This document shows positions 1 to 8,618 of a DNA stretch of 64,000 nt, one piece after another. The translations under genes were made by a program, and so were the position numbers. How positions within the stretch are numbered: the stretch's first letter is position 1; every line of letters starts with the position of its first letter. Origin of the DNA: UMGS1370 sp046957575. GTDB lineage: Bacteria; Bacillota; Clostridia; Lachnospirales; Lachnospiraceae. The stretch lies in the NCBI GenBank assembly GCA_046957575.1, contig JBKUOG010000017.1, forward strand, positions 1-64,000. The letters run 5' to 3'. The notes under the pieces are model-generated. The model did not search any database, had not been told where the DNA came from, and saw nothing but the letters and a program-made list of their open reading frames with translations.

Positions 1-473
1 GTCAAGGGGAGCTCCGCACCGGATTTGTATGCCCGTCCGCTCTCCCTGTCAATGGTAAGAGGACCCGCACTCAGAACAGCGGTGCTGCAGGAGAGACCGG
101 CCGCATATTTCTGCCGGCGCAGCTGAGCCTTGATTCGGAAAACCACTTCCCGGGGACTGAAGGGCTTGGTGATATAGTCATCACCGCCGCAGGAGAGCCC
201 TAATATTTTATCAATTTCATCGTTCTTTGAGGAGAGGAACAGGATGGAACAATAAGAGAATTCCCGGATCTTCCTGCAAACCTCCAGTCCGTCAAGGTCC
301 GGAAGCATAATGTCCAGAATCATCACATCGGGCTGAAATTCCCGGCAGACTGCCAGCGCATCCATTCCGGTACAGGCCTTCCGGATGTTTCGGAAACCGT
401 CCTGTATCAACACCTCTTCCAGCAAATCAGCGATATCTTTTTCGTCATCTACCAATAGGATCTTTTCGTCCAT
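1..473 (-). CDS. OmpR-family response regulator, N-terminal part (runs off left edge)
   Basis: Reading the minus strand from the ATG at 473 gives MDEKILLVDDEKDIADLLEE and onward for about 157 residues without a stop. This is a receiver domain: acidic pair DDE near residues 9-11, phospho-acceptor in VMILDIMLPDLDG, and the conserved lysine in GGDDYITKPFS. The frame continues past the receiver into the start of a likely winged-helix DNA-binding domain (LTIDRESGRAYKSG), as in OmpR/PhoB proteins. The C-terminus and any partner kinase lie outside the window. Receiver domain certain; the OmpR subfamily follows from the linker and beta-strand start. Confidence 0.88.
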   Translation of the reverse strand, partial: MDEKILLVDDEKDIADLLEEVLIQDGFRNIRKACTGMDALAVCREFQPDVMILDIMLPDLDGLEVCRKIREFSYCSILFLSSKNDEIDKILGLSCGGDDYITKPFSPREVVFRIKAQLRRQKYAAGLSCSTAVLSAGPLTIDRESGRAYKSGAELPL

Positions 474-654
474 AATTTCCACCTGTTCTTTCTGCGTAGG
501 GATTTGTGCTGCTGTTATGCAATATTATATTTCGTAAATGAAAAAGATACAAGACTAAAGATGCGCGGAATGCAAGACCTGTGGATCAAGCAGAAATTAT
601 GCCATAAATCAGGGTATCCGAAGCAGCACGTCTCACGGACTTTCCATGATATAA

Positions 655-1335
655 GTCCGTTTATATCGCGGTGGAATGTCAGGAGAGACTGGATATGAGC
701 TGTTTGGAGACAGCGCGGACGGTTCTGTCATCTGGCATGAGGTGGCAGAAGCAGGAAAAGAATTTGGCCTTCGCCAGCTGGGAATGCGCAGTCTGATGCT
801 GAATCATCTGCAGGCGTATTTTCCGACTATCTGGGTAGATTTTATTCCGGCGGTTGTTCCTGGCGCAGAAGCACTCCATCGCTCTCCTGTGGACTTTGGC
901 TGGGAACATCTGGTGGATAAAACCCGGGATTTTCCGGGTAAGGATGCTGTTTTAGAGGAAGCGGCTGATCCGAAAACAAAATGTGTGACCCTGGAATGGA
1001 ATACAGAGGACTGTATAACTATCTTCACATCTCTTTTTGATGAAGACGAGGAACCTTTTGAACAGATGGGGCTGCCAGTAAATACCTCTGATTTTTCAAG
1101 TGCAATCCCTCAGTTTATTCCGGCATTTAATAAGAAACATGAAATGATAGGTCTTGTATCCAACCGGGGATACAGCTGCCAGTTCAGAAAGGTAATCTCC
1201 TTGGCAGACCTTGACATCCGTTATACTCAGGAAGGAACCGAAGTTTATGTGCTGTACGGTTCTGAGGGCTGCCGTCAGATGATGGTCCGCGCAGTAGTTA
1301 CCCGCACACCGTACAAAAAGGATAATCGAAAATAA
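655..1335 (+). pseudogene. C-terminal remnant of a GcvT-like (aminomethyltransferase/demethylase family) protein
   Basis: The frame opens right after an in-frame TAA at 652-654 and reads SGETGYELFGDSADG, then QLGMRSLMLNHLQAYFP, and ends in a beta-barrel-like C-terminus (VYVLYG, VVTRTPYKK). SGETGYEL matches the conserved glycine-rich GYE segment of the folate-binding T-protein fold, which normally lies more than 150 residues into a protein of about 370-480 residues. The N-terminal half is absent from all upstream frames I read. The ATG at 676 has no convincing ribosome site. The family is that of tetrahydrofolate-dependent methyl transfer enzymes such as GcvT and aromatic O-demethylases. Best read as a 5'-truncated gene; an authentic short protein is less likely. 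Confidence 0.6.
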
Positions 1336-1355
1336 AGAATGCAGGATGGGACAGA

Positions 1356-1380
1356 AAGGCGGATGGTTTGCATCCGCCTT
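1356..1380 (+). terminator. Perfect 10-bp hairpin after the GcvT-like remnant
   Basis: AAGGCGGATG (1356-1365) and CATCCGCCTT (1371-1380) form a perfect 10-bp stem with a 5-nt loop, 20 nt after the stop codon at 1335. The following sequence is only modestly T-rich, so termination may be weak. Confidence 0.55.
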
Positions 1381-1521
1381 ATATGATTTGTAAATGATCA
1401 GAGCCCCGTTACTTTTTCCGTCTTTTGCCAGCTTAAGAATCGGCTATGTATCCATTTCAGAACGAATTCCCCAATCGTCATAACCAATAGAGTCTATGCA
1501 CACTGTTACTGCACATGACTT

Positions 1522-1547
1522 AACCCGGCATGCCCTGCTGGGTTTTT
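1522..1547 (+). terminator. Rho-independent terminator-like hairpin
   Basis: AACCCGGC (1522-1529) pairs with GCTGGGTT (1537-1544, one G-T pair) over a 7-nt loop and runs into TTTTT (1543-1547). It lies in a 400-base stretch (1336-1744) that otherwise holds no gene I can support, only this hairpin, the one at 1356 and the promoter upstream of 1745. Confidence 0.5.
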
Positions 1548-1656
1548 AGGGGCTTTTTGCTGTTATATCTGCAGAACCATTTCTGCCGGAGCGCCTCATG
1601 AACTTGCGGGAGAAAAGCAGAGCATAAAGAAGCCCATAGTATTTCCTCCCCCGTTT

Positions 1657-1702
1657 TGGTATAATAAATACACTTACATAAAACTAGTTCAGTTAGCTGA
1701 AC
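1657..1702 (+). promoter_or_regulatory. Extended -10 promoter and dyad upstream of the first two-component system
   Basis: TGGTATAAT (1657-1665) is an extended -10 element; no good -35 is seen. Just downstream, GTTCAGTTAGCTGAAC (1687-1702) is an inverted repeat with 6-bp arms and a 4-nt centre, placed near the expected start of transcription. It could be an operator for the response regulator that follows. Confidence 0.45.
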
Positions 1703-1744
1703 AGTCAGATAATACCAATGAAATATGAAAGTGAGAGCAGAAAA

Positions 1745-2416
1745 ATGATAGATCTGTATTACGCGGAAGATGACGAGACTGTTGCACAGGCGGTAAAAGA
1801 ATATCTTGAGCAGGAAAACTTCCGGGTAACGGTTTTTTCCATGCTTGCGGGCATGAAACAGGCATTGAGAAGCAGGCAGCCGGACCTGGTCCTTTTAGAC
1901 TGGAACATGCCGGATGGGCAGGGGAGCGAACTGTGCGGCTGGCTCCGCGCGAGATGGCCCTGGCTGCCTGTGATCTTCCTGACTGTCCGCGGCGATTCCC
2001 ATGACGTGGTTGGCGGATTTCAAAAAGGTGCCGATGATTATGTTGTCAAACCCTTTGAACTAGAGGTGCTGCACTCGCGTATCCTTGCTTTGCTGCGCCG
2101 TACAGGCCAGGTGAAAGTGAACTGTTATCATTGCGATTCCCTGACACTGGATATGGATAAGATGTCTGTTTTCTGTGATGGCGAGGAACTTGTTTTAAGC
2201 CAGCCGGAATACCAGATTCTTCTTCTTTTGATGGAAAACAAAGGAAAGACCGTAACAAGGAAACAGCTTCTGGAAAAAGTATGGGACAGCAACGGTAATT
2301 ATGTGAATGATAACACACTGACGGTGACCATAAAACGTTTACGGGAAAAACTGCATCAGCCTGCATGTCTGAAAACCATAAGGAGTTTTGGCTACCGTAT
2401 GGAGGATACGCTATGA
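1745..2416 (+). CDS. OmpR/PhoB-family response regulator
   Basis: This 223-aa protein has a receiver domain (LYYAEDDETVAQAV; phospho-acceptor in LVLLDWNMPDGQG; DDYVVKPF) followed by a winged-helix DNA-binding domain (LVLSQPEYQILLLLMENKG, TVTIKRLREKL, IRSFGYRM). I prefer the ATG at 1745 over the in-frame ATG at 1718. MIDLYYAEDD matches the normal start of receivers, and a GTGAGAG purine run precedes it. The stop overlaps the kinase start (ATGA, 2413-2416), so the two are translationally coupled. With the ABC exporter downstream it forms a typical sensor-responder-exporter cassette, likely answering an antimicrobial peptide or envelope stress; the signal is inferred from context only. Confidence 0.92.
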   Translation: MIDLYYAEDDETVAQAVKEYLEQENFRVTVFSMLAGMKQALRSRQPDLVLLDWNMPDGQGSELCGWLRARWPWLPVIFLTVRGDSHDVVGGFQKGADDYVVKPFELEVLHSRILALLRRTGQVKVNCYHCDSLTLDMDKMSVFCDGEELVLSQPEYQILLLLMENKGKTVTRKQLLEKVWDSNGNYVNDNTLTVTIKRLREKLHQPACLKTIRSFGYRMEDTL

Positions 2417-3597
2417 CACAACAAAAGAAACAGATGCTGATGACCATACTCCCCATAGTGGTCTGCGCAGCAGGAATCCTGTTTTTGAACAATATGTGGC
2501 AGTGCCGGTATGAGAGGGATTCTTACAGGGGTATTTCAGCGCTTTGCCAGACCATACTGGAAAATGACCCGGGAGCAGAAGAGCTTTTACTTTCTTCTCT
2601 GAAAGAATATCAGTCACAGGAAGAGTGGAAAACCGGCGGAAATGTATTCCTGGAGCAGTTCGGATACACGGAGGAGGATTTTTCCGGCAGTAAAGGCTGC
2701 GGTGTATTATTTGCAGTCAATGCTGCTGTTTTAATATCGGCAGCATTTTTTCTGTCCTTCCGGTCTGCAAAAAAGCACATTGAGGCGAGGGTATCCGGGC
2801 TTACGAAATATCTGGAACAGGTTAATGCGGGAAAAACAGGGACCATTGTTCAAACTATAGAAGATGAATTTTCTCATCTGCAGGATGAAATTTATAAAAC
2901 CGTCACCAGCTTGTATGTAACAAGAGAAAATGCATTAAAAGCAAAAGAACGTTTTGCGGATAATCTGGCCAACATTGCTCATCAGCTTAAAACACCGCTT
3001 ACAGCGGCACTTCTATCCCTGCAGCTGATGGAGAAAACAGCTCCGAATACTTATACAAAACCTATCAAGAATCAGTTAGAGCGTCTGAACCGGCTGGAAG
3101 AATCCCTGCTGACTCTGTCTAAGATTGATTCCGGGGCACTGCTGCTGGAGCATTCACCTGTGGATGTTTACACTGTACTGAATCTGGCTGTCGAAAATCT
3201 GGAAGAGCTGATGCGCAGGGAAAAGGTCATGGCAGACATTCCGGACAAAGGATGCGTGGAATTTCAGGGGGATATGGAATGGACCATGGAGGCTTTGATG
3301 AATCTGATAAAAAACTGTGCGGAGCATTCTCCAGAGGGAGGCAGGATTCACTGTGATTATTCCAAAAATCCACTTTATACGGAAATTTTAATCTGGGATG
3401 AGGGGCAGGGGTTTGCCCCGGAAGATATTCCCCATCTTTTTGAACGGTTTTACCGGGGGAAGAGAGCCGTTAAGGGCGGAATCGGAATCGGGCTGGCGCT
3501 CGCCTGCTCTTTATTTGAACTGCAGGGCGGCACCCTTTCAGCCAGGAATCTGCCGGCAGGAGGCGCTTGTTTTGAAATCCGGTTTTACAGTCACTGA
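2413..3597 (+). CDS. Membrane sensor histidine kinase
   Basis: This 394-aa kinase starts at the ATG overlapping the regulator stop, preceded by GGAGGA (2401-2406). It has two membrane helices (around residues 8-26 and 85-105) with roughly 60 extracytoplasmic residues between them, too long for the loop-less BceS-type sensors. The cytoplasmic part shows the phospho-acceptor box NIAHQLKTPLTA, the N box NLIKNCAEHSPEGG, the G1 box DEGQGF and the G2 box GGIGIGLAL. It should phosphorylate the upstream regulator in response to an extracellular signal. Confidence 0.92.
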   Translation: MTQQKKQMLMTILPIVVCAAGILFLNNMWQCRYERDSYRGISALCQTILENDPGAEELLLSSLKEYQSQEEWKTGGNVFLEQFGYTEEDFSGSKGCGVLFAVNAAVLISAAFFLSFRSAKKHIEARVSGLTKYLEQVNAGKTGTIVQTIEDEFSHLQDEIYKTVTSLYVTRENALKAKERFADNLANIAHQLKTPLTAALLSLQLMEKTAPNTYTKPIKNQLERLNRLEESLLTLSKIDSGALLLEHSPVDVYTVLNLAVENLEELMRREKVMADIPDKGCVEFQGDMEWTMEALMNLIKNCAEHSPEGGRIHCDYSKNPLYTEILIWDEGQGFAPEDIPHLFERFYRGKRAVKGGIGIGLALACSLFELQGGTLSARNLPAGGACFEIRFYSH

Positions 3598-3625
3598 GAT
3601 GTCATCTTTCTTTGTTATAATATAG

Positions 3626-3655
3626 CTGCGGGGCAATACAACTGCTTTCCCGCAG
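3626..3655 (+). promoter_or_regulatory. Leader hairpin before the ABC transporter genes
   Basis: CTGCGGG (3626-3632) and CCCGCAG (3649-3655) can pair across a 16-nt loop, just after a TATAAT at 3616-3621. This suggests a separate promoter for the exporter genes. I find no good -35 box at normal spacing, so the promoter may depend on the response regulator. Confidence 0.35.
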
Positions 3656-3691
3656 TTCGCAGACATATTTTACAGAAGGGAGAGATGAACT

Positions 3692-4372
3692 TTGGAAGTG
3701 TTAAATTGTATTGGAGTAAGGAAAATATACGGCAAAGGCAGCAGTCAGACAGCGGCTCTTAACGGGATTGATCTGTCAGTGGAAAAAGGAGAATTCGCAG
3801 CTATCGTGGGGGCCTCCGGTTCCGGAAAATCCACTCTGCTGCATATTCTTGGCAGTGTGGACCGGCCCACAGAAGGGAAGGTCATTGTGGAGGGAACGGA
3901 TATCTCTTCCATGAATCCCACGCAGGCCGCCATTTTCCGGCGGAGAAAAGTGGGGCTGGTCTATCAGTTTTATAATCTGATTCCAACGCTTACGGTCGAA
4001 AAGAATATTCTTATGCCGCTTTTGCTGGATAAAAGAACTGTGGACAGGGAGTATTTTAAACAGGTCATTACCTCACTGGGGATTCAGGACAAACTGGATG
4101 CCCTGCCCAGCCAGCTGTCCGGCGGGCAGCAGCAGAGAACGGCCATAGCGAGGGCGTTGATTTACCGTCCGGCTATCCTTTTAGCTGATGAACCAACCGG
4201 AAGTCTGGATCGGAAAAACTCCAGGGAGATCATTGATCTGCTGAAATTATCCAACCGGAATCTGGAACAGACGATTCTGCTGATTACCCATGATGAAAAA
4301 ATAGCACTGGAAGCAGACCGTATCATTGCCATTGAAGATGGCCGCATTGTCAGCGACCGGAAGCGGGGGTAA
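3692..4372 (+). CDS. ABC transporter ATP-binding protein (MacB/BceA type)
   Basis: This 226-aa ATPase begins with TTG at 3692, because an in-frame TGA at 3686-3688 rules out anything upstream; the site AAGGGAGAG lies 7 nt before it. Motifs in order: Walker A VGASGSGKST, Q-loop LVYQFYNLIP, signature LSGGQQQRTAIARAL, Walker B ILLADEPTGSLD, and the switch histidine in LLITHDEK. The family energises FtsX-type permeases that export or detach peptides and lipids rather than import solutes. Six bases separate it from the permease gene. Confidence 0.94.
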   Translation: MEVLNCIGVRKIYGKGSSQTAALNGIDLSVEKGEFAAIVGASGSGKSTLLHILGSVDRPTEGKVIVEGTDISSMNPTQAAIFRRRKVGLVYQFYNLIPTLTVEKNILMPLLLDKRTVDREYFKQVITSLGIQDKLDALPSQLSGGQQQRTAIARALIYRPAILLADEPTGSLDRKNSREIIDLLKLSNRNLEQTILLITHDEKIALEADRIIAIEDGRIVSDRKRG

Positions 4373-4378
4373 AAGGTT

Positions 4379-6592
4379 ATGTGGAAAGAATATTCCAGGA
4401 GTTACATAAAAAACAACCGGTCATCCGGTATCTCCGTCATGGTGGCTGCTTTTATATCCGCGTTGTTTCTGTCACTGCTCTGCAGCCTGTTTTATAACCT
4501 TTGGAAATATGAGGTCGAGAGGATTCAGATAGAGGAAGGAAGCTGGCAGGGGCGTATAGAAGGGAGTTTCGATGAGGATACGCTGGCTGCTGTGAAGAAT
4601 TTTCCCAATATAGAAAAAGTGGTCATAAATCAGGAAGGGACAGAAGGGGAGAAGGCTGCAGTTGATCTTTATTTTGAAGATATGGGAACGATTCTTGAAG
4701 ATCTTCCAAAAATTGCCAAATTAGCAGAGGTACCGCCGGAGGCAGTTTCCTGCCATCATTCCCTTTTGGCCATGTATCTCATTCGGGACCCGCAGGATAC
4801 TGCTCCCAGACTGATCTTTCCGCTTTTTCTGGCGATAACCGCTATGGCCTGTATATCTCTGGTCATGATCATACACAATTCCTTCGCTGTGACTATGAAT
4901 GCCAGGGTGCATCAGTTTGGCATATTTTCCAGTATAGGAGCTACACCGGGACAGATTCGGACCTGTCTGCTGCAGGAGGCTGCCGCATTGTGTGCAGTAC
5001 CGGTAGTGTCCGGTAATTTACTGGGTATTATGATTGCAATGGGGCTATTGAAACTGGCAAATATCATGGCGGGAAATCTGGCAGAAGGACGCCATGAAGC
5101 AGAATGGGGATATCATCCTCTGGTATTTATATGTACATTTGCTGTTACTGTTTTTACTGTCTGGCTCTCGGCCTGGTATCCTGCAAGAAAACTGAGCCGG
5201 CTGACACCACTGGAAGCCATCAAAAATACCGGTGAACTTCCTCTGTACAAGCGGAAGAATTCACGATTATTGTCCTTTTTCTTCGGGTTGGAGGGCGAAC
5301 TTGCCTCCAATGCGCTGAAGGCACAGAAAAAAGCATGGCGTACTGCTACTTTATCTTTGACCTTTTCTTTTATGGCTTTTACGTTAATGCAGTGTTTCTT
5401 TACCCTTACTGATATCAGCACGCGAATGACGTATTTTGAAAAATACCAGAATGTCTGGGATGTGATGGTCACGGTAAAGGATACAGAGATGGATACATTT
5501 GGCGGGACAAAACAAATGCAGGAGCTTTTGGATGTGAGAAGCTGTACCGTATACCAGAAAGCGGAAGCAAAACGGTTGATCACAGAGGAAGAAATAAGCG
5601 GGCAGTTCCGTGCTGCGGGCGGTTTTGAAAACGCAGATCAGACCTTTGTGTCAGATACAGACAGCGGATGGATGATCCATGCGCCTGTGGTCATATTAGA
5701 TGATGCCAGTTTTCTTTCGTATTGTGAACAGATTGGTGCAGAACCAAGACTGGATGGCGCTGTGATCCTGAATCGGATCCGGGACAGCAGGAATCCCAAT
5801 TTCCGCGATCCTGATTACATTCCGTACCTGAAAGAAGACCGGGGAATTACTGTCCTGAGAAGTACAGCAGATGATAAGATGGCAGCAAAGATCCCTGTGA
5901 TCACCTATACACAGGAGGTTCCTGTTCTGCGGGAGGAGTACGGTACATTGGATTATTATGAACTGGTACATTTCCTTCCGGTTTCCCTGTGGAAGCAGAT
6001 AAAAACGCCGATTGGCGGAGCAGAGGAAGATTTTTATATCCGGGTACTTGCCGGGGAAAATGCGGCGATGGATGAACTGGACAGATTGGAAAAGGAGGTC
6101 ACCCGGCTTGTGGGCAGCGGATATACAATAGTAAGCGAAAACCGCATACAGGAAAAGCTTTCCGATGATAAGATGAAAGATGGCATGATGTTGATCTTTG
6201 GCGGCTTTTGTGTACTGCTTGCTTTCATTGGAATCGGCAATGTGTTTTCCAATACGCTGGGGTTTGTGCGCCAGCGAAGACGGGAATTTGCCCGTTATAT
6301 GTCCGTGGGGCTGACACCCGGAGGGATAAAAAAGATGTTCTGTGTTGAGGCTCTGATCATTGCCGGGCGCCCGGTATTGGTGACCCTGCCGCTTACCATC
6401 CTTCTGGCTGCGCTTATGCTGAAGGCAAGTTACCTGGAGCCCATGATTTTTATAAGAGAAGCTCCGTTCATACCTGTGCTGGCATTTATAATCGCTGTTT
6501 TTGCTTTTGTGGCGCTGGCTTATTATATTGGCGGGAAAAAAGTTCTGCGGTATAAGCTGGCTGATATTTTGCGGGACGATACCATGAACTGA
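4379..6592 (+). CDS. FtsX-like permease of the ABC exporter
   Basis: This 737-aa membrane protein has two FtsX-like halves. The first helix lies near residues 18-40, then a soluble segment, then helices around 142-165, 195-225 and 240-260 with the coupling motif FGIFSSIGATPGQIRTCLLQEA. A large extracytoplasmic region spans roughly 345-600. Three C-terminal helices follow, with the second coupling motif FARYMSVGLTPGGIKKMF. This architecture belongs to MacB-like mechanotransmission permeases acting with the ATPase just upstream. With the upstream kinase and regulator it is probably a resistance or secretion module; the substrate is unknown. Confidence 0.92.
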   Translation: MWKEYSRSYIKNNRSSGISVMVAAFISALFLSLLCSLFYNLWKYEVERIQIEEGSWQGRIEGSFDEDTLAAVKNFPNIEKVVINQEGTEGEKAAVDLYFEDMGTILEDLPKIAKLAEVPPEAVSCHHSLLAMYLIRDPQDTAPRLIFPLFLAITAMACISLVMIIHNSFAVTMNARVHQFGIFSSIGATPGQIRTCLLQEAAALCAVPVVSGNLLGIMIAMGLLKLANIMAGNLAEGRHEAEWGYHPLVFICTFAVTVFTVWLSAWYPARKLSRLTPLEAIKNTGELPLYKRKNSRLLSFFFGLEGELASNALKAQKKAWRTATLSLTFSFMAFTLMQCFFTLTDISTRMTYFEKYQNVWDVMVTVKDTEMDTFGGTKQMQELLDVRSCTVYQKAEAKRLITEEEISGQFRAAGGFENADQTFVSDTDSGWMIHAPVVILDDASFLSYCEQIGAEPRLDGAVILNRIRDSRNPNFRDPDYIPYLKEDRGITVLRSTADDKMAAKIPVITYTQEVPVLREEYGTLDYYELVHFLPVSLWKQIKTPIGGAEEDFYIRVLAGENAAMDELDRLEKEVTRLVGSGYTIVSENRIQEKLSDDKMKDGMMLIFGGFCVLLAFIGIGNVFSNTLGFVRQRRREFARYMSVGLTPGGIKKMFCVEALIIAGRPVLVTLPLTILLAALMLKASYLEPMIFIREAPFIPVLAFIIAVFAFVALAYYIGGKKVLRYKLADILRDDTMN

Positions 6593-6741
6593 ACCGGCAG
6601 AGTGTTCACATGATCCCTGTCAGGGTTTCCTCTCGAATCCTGTCAGTCCAGGGAAGACAGCAGGAGTTTTCAGCTGATACCCACCGAAAAAGCGGTGGAT
6701 TTGGCAGAATACACCTATATGGAGTATTATAAAACAATGGA

Positions 6742-6785
6742 GAGCATCGCTGTTATTATCAAAATAGCAGCGGTGCTCATTTTAT
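6742..6785 (+). terminator. Strong terminator closing the first exporter operon
   Basis: A 16-bp stem with two G-T pairs joins 6742-6757 (GAGCATCGCTG...) to 6763-6778 (...CAGCGGTGCTC) across a 5-nt loop and runs into ATTTTATT. It explains the 300-base gap 6593-6896, in which I see no gene. Confidence 0.8.
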
Positions 6786-6896
6786 TATCCGCCGGATAAA
6801 CTCATCCATTGTAACTTCCCTGCCATTATCATATAATGTTAACACAGATACAAGCAGAATGACGACTACATACAGCAAAGGAAGGGCGGAAAACAT

Positions 6897-8618
6897 ATGA
6901 AAAAATCATTCAGGGGACTGCAGAAATACCGTATAAGATTAAAAATATTTATACTGTTCTTGATATTTGTTGTGATACCATATATTGTTTTGATTTTTGC
7001 TACATACAAAGTGTTTCAGGACTATGCGGGGGACAATTTCGGAAGCAGTATGCAGGAGACCATGATTTCCGTATCCAATCAGGTTTCCTCCTCTTTGAAG
7101 ACATATGAAGACAGTACCATGTCTCTGTATCACAATGGAAGTATCGACCAGCTGGAGTCAGGAAATGCGGACAGGGATTTTATCGAACATTCCCTTGCGG
7201 CCTGTTGTTATTCCTACAGTGGTATTAAGGCAGCCTATCTGTCCAGTGGGGACGAGATATATTTCAGCGGAACCAAAGTGTATAAAAATCTGACAGATAT
7301 CATGAAGAAATACAGCCGGGATATTTCGGAAGGCGGCGGGAAATACATGTGGTTTACATCAAATGAACTGTACGGCAAGGCCAGTACAAGACAATATATC
7401 CTTGCCAGGTCTTTAAACGGAAAGGAAGAGAAGAATATAGGTATCTTGTACTATATCATCAGTGACCAGATGATCAGAAGGGCATTTGACCGTCTGCAGA
7501 TGGAGGATAATACAAAATATATGCTGGATGCGGATGGTACGGTTTTGTACAGTTCAGATAAGTCTGCAGTGAATCAGATAATGCAGACAGAAATTTTGGA
7601 TTCAAAAAATAAGAATGGATATCAGATAACCGATGACGGCAGTGGAAAAAACGTGGAAGCTTACAGCAGAATGGAGAAGACAGGATGGGTTTTTATGGGG
7701 AGCGCCTCCATGGCATCTATGATGCGCTCCATGAAGCCATTGAAACAGGTGGTGGTGGTTATTTCCATTGTTTACTGTCTTTTTCTCATTTTGGTATTTT
7801 ACACATTTCAAAGGTATTTTTTGAAACCGATCAGCGAACTGAAGTATGCGATGGATCAGTTTGCCAAGGGAAACAGAGAGGTACAGATGGGGGAAATAAG
7901 CAGCGGGGAGCTGAAAAGCCTGTCCGGTCATTTTAACAGTATGACAAAAAGGATCAATGAACTTATTCTGAACAATGAAAAAGAAGTAAACGAAAAAAAT
8001 AATTTTAAAATGCAGGCTCTGGTAGCCCAGTTACAGCCTCATTTTCTGTATAATGCTCTGAACACCATCAAGTGGATGGCAGTGATTAATAAACAGGAAA
8101 ATATCAGGAATCTGACGGAAGCCCTGATCTATATTCTGATGAATGCTGCGAAAAGTGATAAAGAGAATTATACTTTGAAAGAAGAGATAGAACTGATCAA
8201 GCGTTATGCTGTGATTCAGAAAGCCAGATTTATGAATTTTGAGATGGATTTTAACATTGAGGAGCAGGCGCTTTCGTGTCGAATCTTCAGATTTCTTATA
8301 CAGCCAGTGGTGGAGAACGCTATCATACACGGGTTTAAACGGGGAATGACCCGGGGAGGGAAAATATCAGTATGTGCGTGGGTAGAGGGAGAAATCCTGA
8401 AGATCAGGGTTTCGGATAACGGATGCGGGTTCGATATGACAGAATGGAAAAACAGAGGCGCAGTGAGAGAAAACCACACCAATATCGGTCTTACTAATAT
8501 CGAACAGATTATCAGTCTGGAATATGGCGGGGAATACGGAATGGAGATTACCAGTGAGCTGGAAAGAGGAACTGTGGTGGAATATAGACTTCCGGCTAAA
8601 GGAGAGGAGAGCAAATGA
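6897..8618 (+). CDS. YesM/LytS-type sensor histidine kinase of the sugar locus
   Basis: This 573-aa protein has a first membrane helix at about residues 17-37, an extracellular sensor region to about 275, a second helix (VVVVISIVYCLFLILVFYTF), a HAMP-like linker (YFLKPISELKYAMDQFAKGN), the His_kinase-family phospho-acceptor block QLQPHFLYNALNTIKW and a C-terminal ATPase (QPVVENAIIHG, DNGCGF). This is the YesM class, found next to AraC-type YesN regulators and carbohydrate ABC importers. The stop overlaps the regulator start by ATGA. It probably senses an extracellular oligosaccharide, directly or through the binding protein encoded downstream. Confidence 0.94.
   Translation: MKKSFRGLQKYRIRLKIFILFLIFVVIPYIVLIFATYKVFQDYAGDNFGSSMQETMISVSNQVSSSLKTYEDSTMSLYHNGSIDQLESGNADRDFIEHSLAACCYSYSGIKAAYLSSGDEIYFSGTKVYKNLTDIMKKYSRDISEGGGKYMWFTSNELYGKASTRQYILARSLNGKEEKNIGILYYIISDQMIRRAFDRLQMEDNTKYMLDADGTVLYSSDKSAVNQIMQTEILDSKNKNGYQITDDGSGKNVEAYSRMEKTGWVFMGSASMASMMRSMKPLKQVVVVISIVYCLFLILVFYTFQRYFLKPISELKYAMDQFAKGNREVQMGEISSGELKSLSGHFNSMTKRINELILNNEKEVNEKNNFKMQALVAQLQPHFLYNALNTIKWMAVINKQENIRNLTEALIYILMNAAKSDKENYTLKEEIELIKRYAVIQKARFMNFEMDFNIEEQALSCRIFRFLIQPVVENAIIHGFKRGMTRGGKISVCAWVEGEILKIRVSDNGCGFDMTEWKNRGAVRENHTNIGLTNIEQIISLEYGGEYGMEITSELERGTVVEYRLPAKGEESK

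Noticed and set aside
504..698. A 64-aa frame between the left-edge regulator and the GcvT-like remnant.
   Set aside because: No ribosome site or recognisable motif, and it does not read into the GcvT-like frame. I treat 474-654 as non-coding.
6669..6798. A frame downstream of the FtsX gene reading like a short membrane peptide (YYKTMESIAVIIKIAAVLILLSAG).
   Set aside because: It has no start codon with a ribosome site, and the hydrophobic part coincides exactly with a 16-bp terminator stem, so the sequence is explained by the hairpin.
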